A DNA stretch of 64,000 nt from Geobacillus thermoleovorans. GTDB lineage: Bacteria; Bacillota; Bacilli; Bacillales; Anoxybacillaceae. The notes beneath the pieces were generated by a model. The model ran no database searches, was not told the DNA's origin, and was given only the letters and a program-made list of their open reading frames with translations. Shown here piece by piece: positions 48,958-59,826 of the stretch. The position numbers were made by a program, and so were the translations under genes. Each line of letters opens with the position of its first letter. The stretch's first letter is position 1. Location: the NCBI RefSeq assembly GCF_001610955.1, contig NZ_CP014335.1, forward strand, positions 2,055,001 to 2,119,000. Reading direction: 5' to 3'.

Positions 48958-48983
<26 letters not shown>
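48168..48983 (-). CDS. trpA: Tryptophan synthase alpha chain
   Basis: A 271-aa TIM barrel cleaving indole-3-glycerol phosphate. Catalytic Glu ([15 protein letters not shown]) and Asp are present, plus [19 protein letters not shown] and [10 protein letters not shown]. The GTG at 48983 gives exactly the N-terminal length of the B. subtilis protein (11 residues before LFIPF); starts from 48998 to 48974 are possible. It overlaps the trpB end by 26 bp. Confidence 0.96.
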
Positions 48984-50175
<1,192 letters not shown>

Positions 50176-50537
50176 CTAACCCCACCTTCTCCTTCATATA
50201 AAGTTGAAAGACGAAGAGCCGCATTTCTTCAGAGAGCCTGCGTTTGTTCATCGTCCGAGCGTCAGCGCCGTCTTTTGGCCCTTCGTTTTGTTATTTTTTT
50301 TATCAGGTGTGTTGATGAACCAATAAAAAGTCTGTCGAGAAGGCTCTAGTCCGAGCTTTTCTGCCGTAGTCGGCAAGCGGCTCGCTTGCCGACCGGGCAT
50401 GCTGCCGCATGCCCCCTCGAACAATGAACGCTTTGCGGGCAAATGTCATTCGCCCGCCGGCGTTCTTGTTCGAGGGAAAAGGCAGAAAAGCTTGTGTTCA
50501 GCCATATCATTCTGTGTTTTTTCGTGCATAAAACGGA
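50176..50537. other. Non-coding gap inside the trp operon
   Basis: 362 bp between trpF and trpB where Bacillus trp operons are normally continuous. About 160 bp are palindromic element B; the remaining 166 bp before trpB are AT-rich (GTTATTTTTTTTATC) with no supported gene or clear promoter. Confidence 0.75.
50342..50503. repeat. Palindromic cloverleaf element B inside trp operon
   Basis: A 12-bp closing stem, AGCTTTTCTGCC (50354-50365) with its complement (50481-50492), extended by GGCT/AGCC. It holds three arms. Arm 1 is a 10-bp stem with 3-nt loop (50370-50392). Arm 2 is an 8-bp stem with 4-nt loop (50395-50414). Arm 3 pairs CTCGAACAA with TTGTTCGAG (50416-50424 with 50466-50474) and carries two further 6-bp helices. 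Reverse-complemented, it shares arm order, CGAACAA..CGCCG and GGCAAGC..GCTTGCC with element A. Confidence 0.82.
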
Positions 50538-51182
50538 TCATCGACACCCGTGATTCTTTATTTTTTCTTCGATTTGTTTCATCTTCGTTGGATCTTTGCG
50601 TCCGTCCGTTTCAATGCCGCTGCTGATATCGATGCCATCCGGGCGGTAGACAAGCAGCCGCTCGATATTGTCCGGAGTGATGCCGCCGGCGATGAAGCAC
50701 GGCACGCCTTGGCGGGCCGCCTCTTCCAAATAGTGCGGCACCGCCTCCCAATCAAAAGCGACGCCCGTCCCCCCCCAGGCGCCGGCGGCGCGGCTGTCAA
50801 CGACGTAGCCATCGGCAATGCCAGCGTACTGCCTCATCGCCGCAAGCGCACCGTCGCCATGGTGGATCGCCTTCCAGACGGAAAGCGGCACCGCCTCTTT
50901 CACCGCCGCCAGCTCCGCCGGCGTTTCACGGCCGTGGCATTGGATGACATGAAGCGGCAGCTCGGCGGCGACAGCGGCGATCCGCCTAACGGGGGCGTTG
51001 ACAAAGACGCCGACAAGCTGCTTTGCGCCAAGCTTATGGGGCTCAAGCCATTGCTGCACTTCACTCGGAGAGACGTTCCGCCTGCTTTCGGCGAAAATAA
51101 AGCCGAGGTAATCAGCCTCGCTCGCGATAGCGGCCTGCACGTCTTCAGCCGAACGGTTGCCGCAATATTTAATTCGAATCAT
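50538..51182 (-). CDS. trpF: Phosphoribosylanthranilate isomerase
   Basis: A 214-aa TIM barrel catalysing the Amadori rearrangement in tryptophan synthesis. The N-terminus is IRIKYCGNRS with catalytic Cys; catalytic Asp lies in YVVDSRAAGAWGGTG; FIAGGITPDNI is the phosphate site. Start 51182 follows GGGGAGG at 9 bp and overlaps the trpC end by 14 bp. Confidence 0.96.
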   Translation of the reverse strand: MIRIKYCGNRSAEDVQAAIASEADYLGFIFAESRRNVSPSEVQQWLEPHKLGAKQLVGVFVNAPVRRIAAVAAELPLHVIQCHGRETPAELAAVKEAVPLSVWKAIHHGDGALAAMRQYAGIADGYVVDSRAAGAWGGTGVAFDWEAVPHYLEEAARQGVPCFIAGGITPDNIERLLVYRPDGIDISSGIETDGRKDPTKMKQIEEKIKNHGCR

Positions 51183-51948
51183 CCCCATCTTCCTCCCCAA
51201 ACAGCCGGTAGACCGCTCGCTCCACATCATCTTGGCGCATGAGCGACTCGCCGACGAGCATGGCCTGCGCTCCGTACGATTTGACCGTCTTCACATCATT
51301 GAAGGAACCGATCCCGCTTTCGCTGACGATGACGCACGATGGCGGGATGAGCGGAGCGAGCGTTTTGGTCGCCTCAAGTGTTGTCACAAAGGTATGCAAG
51401 TCGCGGTTGTTGATGCCGACGATCTCCGGCGTAAACCGATCGAAAATCCGCTCGAGCGTCTCTTTTGCATGCACCTCGACCAGACATTCGAGCCCCAAGC
51501 TGTACGCTTCATGATAGAGCTCCTCGAGTGTTTCCGGCGGGAGCGCCTCGCCGATCAATAAAATCGCATCCGCCCCGAGTCGGACGCTTTCCTCGACTTG
51601 CCGCCGATCGATGATGAAATCTTTGCGCAGCACGGGAACGTTAACCGCTTCTTTCACCGCTCGCAAATAGCGGCGATGCCCTTGGAAATACCGTTCATCC
51701 GTCAGCACGCTGATCGCGTCGGCACCGGCGCGCTCATATGCTTTCGCGATGGCCACCGGGTCAAAATTCGGGCGAATGATGCCTTTTGACGGCGACGCTT
51801 TTTTCACCTCAGCGATCAAGCCAAGCATCCGCCGCGGCCGACGGAGCGCCGCCGCAAATGGCCGGCGCTTTCGCTCTGGCAATGGCGCCGGCAGCGTCAA
51901 CGTTTCCACTTCTTCCCGTTTGGCTGCTAAAATTTGCTCAAGCATCAT
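51169..51948 (-). CDS. trpC: Indole-3-glycerol phosphate synthase
   Basis: A 259-aa TIM barrel with catalytic EVKKASPSKGII and VLRKDFIID (Lys) and VGINNRDLHTF. ATG 51948 or 51945 is the start; both overlap the trpD stop. The long frame to 52062 runs into trpD. Confidence 0.96.
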   Translation of the reverse strand: MMLEQILAAKREEVETLTLPAPLPERKRRPFAAALRRPRRMLGLIAEVKKASPSKGIIRPNFDPVAIAKAYERAGADAISVLTDERYFQGHRRYLRAVKEAVNVPVLRKDFIIDRRQVEESVRLGADAILLIGEALPPETLEELYHEAYSLGLECLVEVHAKETLERIFDRFTPEIVGINNRDLHTFVTTLEATKTLAPLIPPSCVIVSESGIGSFNDVKTVKSYGAQAMLVGESLMRQDDVERAVYRLFGEEDGDDSN

Positions 51949-52957
51949 GAACCACTTCCTTCGCCCGCAGGCGTTGCAGTTGTTCGTATGCGGTTTTGGA
52001 CAAAATGGCCTCTTTCGCCATCGCCACTCCTTCGGCAATCGTTTCGGCTTTGCCGGCGGCATACAGGGCGGCGCCGGCGTTCAGCGCAACGATATTGATG
52101 GCGCTCTCCGGCGCTGTTCCCGCCATCACCGCCTCAAGAAGCGCGGCGCTCTCTTCCGGATCGCGCACTTGCACATCGGCAAGCTCGCCGCGCGGCAAGC
52201 CGGCGTCTTCTGGTGCGATGACAAAGCGGCGGATCGCACCGTCTTTCAACTCCACGACATCCGTTTCTGCAGCGATGCTGCATTCATCAAGCCCATCGCG
52301 CCCGGTGACAAACAACACATGTTCCGAGCCGAGGCGGCGCATCGCCTCCGCCAATTTCTCAGCGTAGCAGGTCGAATAGACGCCGACGACTTGCCGCTTG
52401 CAGCGCGCCGGATTGGCGAGCGGGCCGATCAAGTTGAAAACGGTGCGGAAACCGATTTCCTTCCGCGGCCCGGCGGCGTGTTTCATCGCCGCGTGATAGA
52501 GCGGGGCGAACAAAAACGCCAGCCCTTTCGTTTCCAACGCCTGTTTGGCGGCCGACGGCGACGTTTGAATGTCGATGCCGAGCCGCTCGAGCACATCAGC
52601 GCTGCCGCTTTTTGACGAAACAGCGCGGTTGCCGTGCTTGGCGACTTTGACGCCAAGCGATGAAATGACGATCGCCGCGGCGGTGGAAACGTTGAATGTC
52701 GCCGCCCCATCGCCGCCCGTACCGCACGTATCGATGACATCATCACTAGCCTCAATGGCAGTCATCCGGTCGCGCATCGCCCGCACAAATCCGACGAGCT
52801 CATCGACTGTCTCTCCGCGCAGGCGGAGCATGGACAACAGACTTGCGATTTGACTGTCCGTCGCCTCGCCGGACATGATGATATTCATCGCCGCATACGC
52901 TTCGTCTTCCGTCAACGCTTTCCCTTCCGCACATTTCGAAAGCAGCTGCTTCAACAT
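51938..52957 (-). CDS. trpD: Anthranilate phosphoribosyltransferase
   Basis: A 339-aa enzyme transferring phosphoribose from PRPP to anthranilate. The PRPP motif DTCGTGGDGAATFNVSTAAA lies at about 79-98, with KHGNRAVSSKSGSADVLE following. It overlaps trpE by 7 bp and trpC by about 10 bp, so the trpEDCF part is translationally coupled. Confidence 0.96.
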   Translation of the reverse strand: MLKQLLSKCAEGKALTEDEAYAAMNIIMSGEATDSQIASLLSMLRLRGETVDELVGFVRAMRDRMTAIEASDDVIDTCGTGGDGAATFNVSTAAAIVISSLGVKVAKHGNRAVSSKSGSADVLERLGIDIQTSPSAAKQALETKGLAFLFAPLYHAAMKHAAGPRKEIGFRTVFNLIGPLANPARCKRQVVGVYSTCYAEKLAEAMRRLGSEHVLFVTGRDGLDECSIAAETDVVELKDGAIRRFVIAPEDAGLPRGELADVQVRDPEESAALLEAVMAGTAPESAINIVALNAGAALYAAGKAETIAEGVAMAKEAILSKTAYEQLQRLRAKEVVHDA

Positions 52958-54477
52958 ACGGCCCTCTCCCCTTTAGCAAATAGTCGTTCCGCTTGTTCAA
53001 TCGCATTCATCAAGGCGCTCGCCTTATTGCGCGTCTCTTTCCACTCCAGTTCCGGAACGGAGTCGGCGACAATGCCGGCGCCGGCTTGCACATAGGCATA
53101 GCCGTCTTTCACGACCGCTGTCCGGATGGCGATGCACGAATCGATGTTGCCATCAAACCCGATATAGGCAATCGCTCCGGCATACAGCCCCCTTGCTGTC
53201 GGCTCGAGTTCCTGCAAAATTTGCATCGCCCGCACTTTCGGCGCCCCGCTCACCGTTCCAGCCGGAAAGGCGGCAAGGAGTGCATCGATCGGGTGGACGT
53301 TGTCGTCCAGTTCACCGACGACCTTGGAAATTAAGTGCATCACGTGTGAAAACTTGCCGATCTGAAGCAACACCGGCACCTCGACCGTTCCGTACTTGGC
53401 GACCCGGCCGATGTCGTTGCGCGCCAAATCGACAAGCATATAATGCTCAGCCCGTTCTTTCGGGTCGTGGTACAGCTCATCAGCCAGCCTCTCGTCTTCC
53501 TCCGGCGATCGGCCGCGCCGCCGTGTGCCGGCAATCGGATCGATTTCAACGCGCCGACGGTGCACTTGAATCAGTTTTTCCGGCGAACTGCCGACAATTT
53601 CCACACCGTCAAGCTGGAAATAAAACATGTACGGCGACGGGTTGATGTATCGGAGCAGCCGATAAATGGCAAAGCCTCCGGCTTGAACCGGCACGCAGAA
53701 GCGCTGCGACAGAACCGCTTGAAACACATCGCCGGCCGCGATGTACCGTTTCACGGCCTCCACATCGCGCAAAAACTGTTTTTTGTCATAGTTGGACACC
53801 GCTTTGGCAAACGAGGCGGTCCGCCCCGATTCGCTTTCCGCCGGCAAGAGCGGCTGCTCGGCTTGAGGGCGGGCCGCTTTCGCCGCGAGATCGGCCATGC
53901 GCCGTTCGGCCGCGCGGTACGCTTCGATTTTCTCTTCCTCCGTTTCGTTGCCGCTCAACCGAATATAGTGAATGACGAGCAACTCACGCTTTTTTTGGTC
54001 AAACGCAAACAGCGATTCACAAAACACGAAATAGGCCGTCTTCATAGGCACATCGCGGTTTTTGTGGCGCGGCACTTTTTCGATGGCGGAAATGAAATCG
54101 TAGCCTAAAAACCCAACTGCACCGCCTGTAAACGGCACCGTCTCGGCAAGCGGCTTGACGGCAAGCGTCCGCTCGACCCATTGAAACGCTTCTTTCAGCG
54201 TCGGTGCGGTGATTTGTTCGTTCCCGTTTTCGTCTTTCACCGAAAACGTTTCGCCGGTTTCGCTCTCCAGCGTCAAAAACGGCGCCACACCGATGAACGA
54301 ATAGCGCGCCCACGGCGATTCGTCATCCTTGCTTTCAAGCAAAAACACGGCTTCCTCGCGCAAATTGGCAAACACGCCGAGCGGCTCAATGACATCGGCT
54401 ACAAATTTGCGCACAATCGGGATGGTTCGAAATTCGTTCGCTTCCGCCAAAAAAGCGGCCAGCCCATCAGCAGACAT
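52951..54477 (-). CDS. trpE: Anthranilate synthase component I
   Basis: A 508-aa chorismate-utilising enzyme. The C-terminal core has GDVFQAVLSQRF, PIAGTRRRGRSPEED, DLARNDIGRVAKYG and FPAGTVSGAPKVRAM; an N-terminal tryptophan-binding region gives feedback control. The start at 54477 (MSADGL) is set by AGGGAGGAG. The glutaminase subunit (trpG/pabA) is not in the window, as in Bacillus, where it lies in the folate operon. Controlled by the TRAP leader upstream. Confidence 0.96.
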   Translation of the reverse strand: MSADGLAAFLAEANEFRTIPIVRKFVADVIEPLGVFANLREEAVFLLESKDDESPWARYSFIGVAPFLTLESETGETFSVKDENGNEQITAPTLKEAFQWVERTLAVKPLAETVPFTGGAVGFLGYDFISAIEKVPRHKNRDVPMKTAYFVFCESLFAFDQKKRELLVIHYIRLSGNETEEEKIEAYRAAERRMADLAAKAARPQAEQPLLPAESESGRTASFAKAVSNYDKKQFLRDVEAVKRYIAAGDVFQAVLSQRFCVPVQAGGFAIYRLLRYINPSPYMFYFQLDGVEIVGSSPEKLIQVHRRRVEIDPIAGTRRRGRSPEEDERLADELYHDPKERAEHYMLVDLARNDIGRVAKYGTVEVPVLLQIGKFSHVMHLISKVVGELDDNVHPIDALLAAFPAGTVSGAPKVRAMQILQELEPTARGLYAGAIAYIGFDGNIDSCIAIRTAVVKDGYAYVQAGAGIVADSVPELEWKETRNKASALMNAIEQAERLFAKGERAVC

Positions 54478-54542
54478 CACTTCTCCTCCCTTCATGATCA
54501 GCGGGCGGAGAATGAGGGTTTATGAGGCGAAAAAAGAGAGGG

Positions 54543-54576
54543 AAAATAAAACGCCCAAAGACGACCGTCTTTGGGC
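54543..54576 (-). terminator. trp attenuator terminator
   Basis: GCCCAAAGACG and CGTCTTTGGGC form an 11-bp stem (54553-54576) followed on the minus transcript by UUUUAUUUU, 66 bp before trpE. This is the structure that forms when tryptophan-bound TRAP is on the leader. Confidence 0.9.
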
Positions 54577-54599
54577 AGATGTCGGCGAATGAAAAAACG

Positions 54600-54667
54600 C
54601 TCACCTCAGCTAAACTCGCTCATTCTCATCTACCCTACGCTCGCTCTCTGCTCTCGCTCCACTTCTA
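54600..54667 (-). promoter_or_regulatory. TRAP binding site in the trp leader
   Basis: The minus transcript carries a run of GAG and UAG triplets: GAG at 54657, 54651, 54646, 54640, UAG 54635 and 54630, GAG 54625, 54619, 54615, UAG 54610, GAG 54605 and 54600, with mostly 2-nt spacers, plus UAG at 54665. About eleven to twelve repeats match the 11-subunit TRAP ring encoded by mtrB in this window. Confidence 0.92.
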
Positions 54668-54669
54668 AC

Positions 54670-54690
54670 GCCCCCGATGTCTCAGGGGGC
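54670..54690 (-). promoter_or_regulatory. trp leader 5' stem-loop
   Basis: GCCCCC pairs with GGGGGC around UGAGACAUC, just before the triplet repeats. In B. subtilis a similar 5' stem-loop also contacts TRAP. Confidence 0.8.
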
Positions 54691-54705
54691 AAAGAGGTTA
54701 TTTTA

Positions 54706-54735
54706 ACTATATTACATTTCTGTTTTTTTTGTCAA
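54706..54735 (-). promoter_or_regulatory. trp operon promoter
   Basis: TTGACA (54730-54735), 18 bp, TATAGT (54706-54711) on the minus strand. The -35 and most of the spacer lie inside the 3' end of aroH, as in B. subtilis, so trp has both this promoter and read-through from aroC. Confidence 0.8.
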
Positions 54736-55092
54736 CGACAAATCCGGGCGCAGCACGACCGCCCCTTTTAAATACACGTGGCAGATCTCTTCTTGCTGTT
54801 TCTCAGTCGCCACCGTCATCATGACGCGAATGCAGCGCGGCAATGAACCGGGCACCGGAATTTCCCTCGTGCACATGACCGGCACATATGTCCAGCCGTC
54901 CAAACGGCGCAGCGCCTGCGCCGGAAACGCGGCGGTGATGTCGTCGGTGACGGAAATGAGCACAAACGACACATCAGAAGCGGCGACATCGTTTGCGCGG
55001 ATCATTTCACGAAGCAACGTTTCAGTTGCCGCCACGATTTCCTCGGCGTCATTTCGATCCACTGTAATCGCTCCGCGAATGCCGCGAATCAT
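54712..55092 (-). CDS. aroH: Chorismate mutase, AroH class
   Basis: A 126-aa monofunctional trimeric mutase converting chorismate to prephenate. It has [13 protein letters not shown] at the N-terminus and conserved [41 protein letters not shown] carries the active-site Arg. Start 55092 follows GGGGGGAAAAG and overlaps aroB by 4 bp. Confidence 0.96.
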   Translation of the reverse strand: MIRGIRGAITVDRNDAEEIVAATETLLREMIRANDVAASDVSFVLISVTDDITAAFPAQALRRLDGWTYVPVMCTREIPVPGSLPRCIRVMMTVATEKQQEEICHVYLKGAVVLRPDLSLTKKTEM

Positions 55093-56189
55093 TCTTTTCC
55101 CCCCTGTCTGGCAAACTCGTCCAGCCACGTGAGCAGGTTGTCGTCTTCGAGTTCCACCACTTCCACGTCGCCGATCTCAAAGAGAAGCACCATCCGCACT
55201 GTTCCGGCGTACGCTTTTTTGTCGCCTTTCATCTTCTCAAGCAGGCGGGGCGTCTGAACCGTTGTCGGCAGCGACACCGGGAAGCCGTATCCGGCGAACC
55301 AGTCGGCCAATCGATGCTCAGCGAACGACCGGCCGTAAAACCGTTCGCTGACAAAGACGGCAAACAGCATGCCAACCGCAACCGCCTCCCCGTGAGTGAG
55401 CGCGCCGTAGCCTAACTCGCTTTCCAGCGCATGGCCGAGCGTATGGCCGAAATTCAAATGGGCGCGCACCCCGGTTTCTTTTTCATCCTCACGCACGACG
55501 GACGCCTTAATGTCAATGCCCTTTTCAATGCAATAGGCGAGTTTCTCGCCGCGCAAGTCGGCGAGCGTCTTGATTTCCGCGCGCAGCCAGTCGTAAAAGC
55601 AGCGATCGCGGATCAGCGCATGTTTGATCACCTCGGCAAACCCGGACCGAAGCTCGCGTTCGGGCAGCGTGCGCAAAAAGGAGGTGTCATACACAACTGC
55701 TTCCGGCTGGTGGAAGGCGCCGATCATATTTTTGCCGAGCGGATGGTTGATGGCGACTTTGCCGCCGACGGCGCTGTCATGGGCCAAGAGTGTCGTCGGC
55801 ATTTGAATGTAACGGATGCCGCGCATATAGGTGGCGGCGACAAACCCAGCCAAATCGCCGACAACGCCGCCGCCAAGCGCAATGATGACCGAGCGGCGGT
55901 CGAGGCCGCACTGCAATGCCGCTGTCTGGCAAGCGTAATAATGATCAAATGACTTGGCCGCCTCCCCGCTTGGAATGACGTAGGCGTACACGTCATACTC
56001 AGCGGCGGCGAGCAACGCCCGCACCTCATCCAAATAAAGAGGCGCCACAGTATCGTCGGTAACGATGAAAAGTTTTGTCCCTGGCGGACAGGAGAGCGAC
56101 CGAAGCAAGCTTGGCAGCACGCGGGCCGCCCCATCGCCCAGAAGAAGCGGATAGCGCTTCGTCGCCGTTTCAATCGTCCGTTCGATCAT
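55089..56189 (-). CDS. aroB: 3-dehydroquinate synthase
   Basis: A 366-aa NAD- and zinc-dependent enzyme of the shikimate pathway. [21 protein letters not shown] is the NAD region; zinc ligands include the [13 protein letters not shown] histidines. ATG 56189 has AAAGGAG at 8 bp. Immediately follows aroC. Confidence 0.96.
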   Translation of the reverse strand: MIERTIETATKRYPLLLGDGAARVLPSLLRSLSCPPGTKLFIVTDDTVAPLYLDEVRALLAAAEYDVYAYVIPSGEAAKSFDHYYACQTAALQCGLDRRSVIIALGGGVVGDLAGFVAATYMRGIRYIQMPTTLLAHDSAVGGKVAINHPLGKNMIGAFHQPEAVVYDTSFLRTLPERELRSGFAEVIKHALIRDRCFYDWLRAEIKTLADLRGEKLAYCIEKGIDIKASVVREDEKETGVRAHLNFGHTLGHALESELGYGALTHGEAVAVGMLFAVFVSERFYGRSFAEHRLADWFAGYGFPVSLPTTVQTPRLLEKMKGDKKAYAGTVRMVLLFEIGDVEVVELEDDNLLTWLDEFARQGGKE

Positions 56190-56191
56190 CG

Positions 56192-57358
56192 TCAAAACTC
56201 CTTTGCATAGCGGCGGGCGCGTTCCACATTTTCCTTAATCAAGTCCATCCGATCCTGCCCAAACTGCTCAACGATCGCCGCCGCCACTTCCCAGGCGACA
56301 ACGGCCTCAGCGACGACGCTCGCCGCCGGCACGGCGCAGCTGTCCGATCGCTCAATGCTTGCCGCAAACGGCTCTTTCGTCTCGATATCCACGCTTTGAA
56401 GCGGCTTGTACAGCGTCGGGATCGGCTTCATCACTCCGCGCACGACGATCGGCATCCCGGTCGTCACCCCGCCTTCAAAGCCGCCCGCCCGGTTCGTCCG
56501 GCGCGAAAAGCCTTGTTCTGGGCTCCAAATGATTTCATCGTGCACTTCGCTTCCCGGGCGGCGCGCCGCCTCAAAGCCGATCCCGAATTCAACGCCTTTA
56601 AACGCGTTGATGCTGACGATCGCGGCCGCGATTTTCGCATCAAGCTTTCGGTCGTAATGGACGTAGCTGCCGACTCCGGCCGGAACGCCTTCAACGATCA
56701 CCTCAACGATGCCGCCGATCGAATCACCGTTTTTCTTCGCCCAATCGATCGCTTCCATCATTTTTTGCCCCGCCTCCGGGTCAAAGCAGCGCACCGGCGA
56801 TTCTTCCGTCACTGCCTGCAATTCTTCAAGCGAACGATAATCGAGCTTCTTTGCGCGCACGCCGCCGATTTCGATGACATGCCCGGCGACGCGGATGCCG
56901 ACCTCCTCCAAAATGCGTTTCGCCACCGCTCCAGCCGCCACGCGCACCGTCGTTTCACGCGCCGACGAGCGCTCCAGCACGTTGCGCATATCGCGATGTC
57001 CATATTTCAGGGCGCCGTTTAAATCGGCATGCCCTGGGCGCGGACGCGTCACTTTCCGCTTCACTTCCGCTTCGTCATCAATCGGCTCAACCGCCATAAT
57101 CGTTTGCCAATGTTTAAAATCGCGATTCTCGACAACGAGCGCAATCGGCGAGCCGAGCGTTTTCCCGTGCCGAACGCCGCCTGTGATTTTCACTTCATCT
57201 TTTTCAATCTGCATGCGGCGGCCGCGTCCGTATCCTTTTTGCCGGCGCGCCAGCTCTTTATTGATGTGCTCGGCGCGCAGCTCAAGCCCGGCCGGCACTC
57301 CTTCCAAAATGGCCGTCAATTGCGGCCCATGCGATTCCCCTGCCGTCAAATACCGCAT
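56192..57358 (-). CDS. aroC: Chorismate synthase
   Basis: A 388-aa FMN-dependent enzyme converting EPSP to chorismate. Signatures are [48 protein letters not shown] and [14 protein letters not shown]. Called aroF in B. subtilis. First gene of aroC-aroB-aroH-trp; an AT-rich gap of 99 bp before it has no clear promoter consensus. Confidence 0.97.
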   Translation of the reverse strand: MRYLTAGESHGPQLTAILEGVPAGLELRAEHINKELARRQKGYGRGRRMQIEKDEVKITGGVRHGKTLGSPIALVVENRDFKHWQTIMAVEPIDDEAEVKRKVTRPRPGHADLNGALKYGHRDMRNVLERSSARETTVRVAAGAVAKRILEEVGIRVAGHVIEIGGVRAKKLDYRSLEELQAVTEESPVRCFDPEAGQKMMEAIDWAKKNGDSIGGIVEVIVEGVPAGVGSYVHYDRKLDAKIAAAIVSINAFKGVEFGIGFEAARRPGSEVHDEIIWSPEQGFSRRTNRAGGFEGGVTTGMPIVVRGVMKPIPTLYKPLQSVDIETKEPFAASIERSDSCAVPAASVVAEAVVAWEVAAAIVEQFGQDRMDLIKENVERARRYAKEF

Positions 57359-57457
57359 GTTTGTCTCTCCCTTCAGGTCTTTAACGCGTTTAAGTAAAAA
57401 TATATCATAAATTCGAAAAATGAAAATAGTTTCAGGAAAAAAAGAAGCCGGCGCGAG

Positions 57458-58228
57458 CTATTTTTTTCGGTAAAAAAACGTCTCTTCGACTTCAAAACCG
57501 TACAGGCCGGGATTGAAAATCTGCTCGGTGCTGCCGACAAACAGCACGCCTCCCGTCCGGAGCGCGTCGTGAAATTTGCGATACAGCATCCGCTTCGCCT
57601 CTTCCGTAAAATAAATGAGCACGTTGCGGCAGACGATCAAATCCATGTTGCGCGGAAACGGATCCGCGAGCAAGTTGTGTTTTTGAAACTTGACCGTTTG
57701 TTTAATCTTTTCGTCTATTTTATAATACTCGCCTTCTTTCGTAAAAAACTTTTTTCTCATTTCCTCGGGCAGCTCTACAAGCGACCGTTCGCTGTACAAA
57801 CCGAGGCGCGCGCGGGCGAGCGCATTATCGTCAATGTCGGTCGCCAACACCGACACGCGGTGAAGCGGCAATCGTTTTGCGAGCACCATCGCGAGCGTAT
57901 ACGGCTCCTCGCCGGTTGAGCAGGCAGCGCTCCACACGTTCGGGCGCGGGTTTTCCGCCAATAGCCGCGGCAAAATGGTGTGCTCAAGCACCTCCCAACG
58001 CTTGGCGTTCCGGTAAAACTCTGAGACGTTGATCGTCATCCGATCCAAGCATTCATGCCATAGCGCCGGCTCTTTCTCCATCGCTGCAAACAGCTCGGCA
58101 AAGCTCTTTAGCCCTTTTTTCATGTACAACGACGCCAAACGCCGCCTCATCTGGGCTTCCTTATATAGCGATAAATCAATGCCTGTTTTTCGCTTCACTT
58201 TGGCAATGAACTGCGCATAATCGTCCAT
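57458..58228 (-). CDS. cheR: Chemotaxis protein methyltransferase
   Basis: A 256-aa SAM-dependent methyltransferase adding methyl groups to receptor glutamates. It has an N-terminal helical domain, then the SAM site [31 protein letters not shown] and a C-terminal GSTEQIF. Start 58228 follows GGAGAGAGG. Isolated from other chemotaxis genes, as in B. subtilis between ndk and aroF. Confidence 0.95.
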   Translation of the reverse strand: MDDYAQFIAKVKRKTGIDLSLYKEAQMRRRLASLYMKKGLKSFAELFAAMEKEPALWHECLDRMTINVSEFYRNAKRWEVLEHTILPRLLAENPRPNVWSAACSTGEEPYTLAMVLAKRLPLHRVSVLATDIDDNALARARLGLYSERSLVELPEEMRKKFFTKEGEYYKIDEKIKQTVKFQKHNLLADPFPRNMDLIVCRNVLIYFTEEAKRMLYRKFHDALRTGGVLFVGSTEQIFNPGLYGFEVEETFFYRKK

Positions 58229-58268
58229 CGTCGCCTGTTCCTCTCTCCTGTCAATGTACAAAAACGGC

Positions 58269-58293
58269 AAAAACCGGCCGAATGGCGGCCGGT
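58269..58293 (-). terminator. Terminator of the hepS-menG-hepT-ndk unit
   Basis: ACCGGCCG and CGGCCGGT arms followed by UUUUUGCCGUUUUU on the minus transcript, between ndk and cheR. Confidence 0.8.
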
Positions 58294-58300
58294 CTTCGCA

Positions 58301-58750
58301 TCAGTACAGCCATGCATTGATCTGTTTCGAATAGCTGACGAGCTCTTCTTCTTTAAAGAACAAACTGATTTCGCGTTCAGCGCTTTGCAGCGAGTCGGAG
58401 CCGTGGATGACGTTTTTGCCGACCGTCAAGCCGAAATCGCCGCGGATCGTGCCAGGGGCAGCCTCCTGCGGATTCGTTTTCCCCATCATTTGCCGGGCGG
58501 CGGCGATCACGTTCTCGCCCTCCCACACCATTGCAAACACTGGCCCCGAGGTGATAAAGTCGACAAGCTCGCCGAAAAATGGGCGCTCTTTATGTTCAGC
58601 GTAATGTTGCTCGGCGAGCTCGCGCGACACTTGCATCAGCTTCGCGCCGACAAGCTGGAAGCCTTTTTTTTCAAAACGGGCGACAATCTCGCCGATCAAA
58701 TTGCGCTGAACCCCGTCCGGTTTCACCATGATGAATGTCCGTTCTGCCAT
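58301..58750 (-). CDS. ndk: Nucleoside diphosphate kinase
   Basis: A 149-aa kinase equilibrating NTPs and NDPs through phospho-His in NVIHGSDS. The N-terminus [22 protein letters not shown] is characteristic. Start 58750 follows GAGGTGGAG; the extension to 58831 has no support. Confidence 0.97.
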   Translation of the reverse strand: MAERTFIMVKPDGVQRNLIGEIVARFEKKGFQLVGAKLMQVSRELAEQHYAEHKERPFFGELVDFITSGPVFAMVWEGENVIAAARQMMGKTNPQEAAPGTIRGDFGLTVGKNVIHGSDSLQSAEREISLFFKEEELVSYSKQINAWLY

Positions 58751-58848
58751 TCGCTCTCCACCTCTACTGTCGTATGTACTGGGAAACGGATTCCCACCCA
58801 TCATAGTATCATTGTTTTCCGCCGTTGGCAACAGCGTCCTTGAAAGCG

Positions 58849-59811
58849 CTAATAATCCCTTTTCCCAATGTAGAGGGCGAGATCATGAAGCAGCGTGCGC
58901 GCTTCGTTGGCCGGCAGCTCGCCAAGCAGGCGGAGCGCCTTTTCCAAATAGCGATCGCTTAGCGCATACGATCGTTCGATGGCGTCCGTCTGTTTAATGG
59001 CCGCTAGCACCGCCGCCATCTCCTCGGCATCCGTGTCCGCGTTGACGGCCGTAATTTTTGCCCGCACCTGTTCATCACAAAGGGCATACAGCACGGGGAG
59101 GGTGACGTTTCCTTGCTGCAAGTCGCTTCCAGCCGGCTTGCCGAGCTGCTCTTCCGTGCCGGTGAAATCGAGAATGTCATCGGTAATTTGAAACGACATG
59201 CCGACGCAATGGCCGAACCAATACAGCTGGTTGGCCACCGCCTCCGGCGCGCCGGCGGCAAGGGCGCCAAGCTGGCAGCTGGCGGCGATCAATAGCGCCG
59301 TTTTTCGGCGGATGCGCCGCAAGTACGTGCGAAGCGGCTGATCAAATCGGTATTTATCCTTGATTTGCTCGATTTCCCCGTGGCACACTTCAACGATCGT
59401 TTTCGCCAGCACTTGATGAGCGCGGGGGCTGTCAAGCTCCGCCATCCGCTCAAGCGAACGGGCGAAGAGGTAATCGCCTGTATACATGGCAAAGCGGTTG
59501 CTCCATCTCGCCTTGATCGTCGGCCGGCCGCGCCGCACGTCGGCGTCATCGATGACATCGTCGTGAACGAGCGATGCCATATGGATGAGTTCGAGCGCTA
59601 CGGCTACATGTTTAATCCGTTCGAAATCATAATGACCAAAGCGGGCGGACAGCAAGACAAAAACGGGACGGATCCGCTTTCCGCCCGCTTGCAATAAATG
59701 GAGCGCCGCTTCCCCGAGCGGCCCGTATTCGGATCGGACCGTCCGCTCCAGCTCCTCTTCGACCGCCGCCAAATCATCGCTTAAAAACGAATACATCGCC
59801 TTTAACTTCAT
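58849..59811 (-). CDS. hepT: Heptaprenyl diphosphate synthase component II
   Basis: A 320-aa trans-prenyltransferase subunit making the C35 side chain of menaquinone-7. It has the first aspartate-rich motif [11 protein letters not shown] and the second [12 protein letters not shown]. Very close to the G. stearothermophilus protein as I remember it, which fixes the start at MKLKAMY. Works with HepS two genes upstream. Confidence 0.96.
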   Translation of the reverse strand: MKLKAMYSFLSDDLAAVEEELERTVRSEYGPLGEAALHLLQAGGKRIRPVFVLLSARFGHYDFERIKHVAVALELIHMASLVHDDVIDDADVRRGRPTIKARWSNRFAMYTGDYLFARSLERMAELDSPRAHQVLAKTIVEVCHGEIEQIKDKYRFDQPLRTYLRRIRRKTALLIAASCQLGALAAGAPEAVANQLYWFGHCVGMSFQITDDILDFTGTEEQLGKPAGSDLQQGNVTLPVLYALCDEQVRAKITAVNADTDAEEMAAVLAAIKQTDAIERSYALSDRYLEKALRLLGELPANEARTLLHDLALYIGKRDY

Positions 59812-59826
59812 GGTGTTCACCTTGAC

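Noticed and set aside
50248..50442. A 64-aa minus-strand frame in the trpF-trpB gap
   Set aside because: It runs through the arms of palindromic element B and has no ribosome site.
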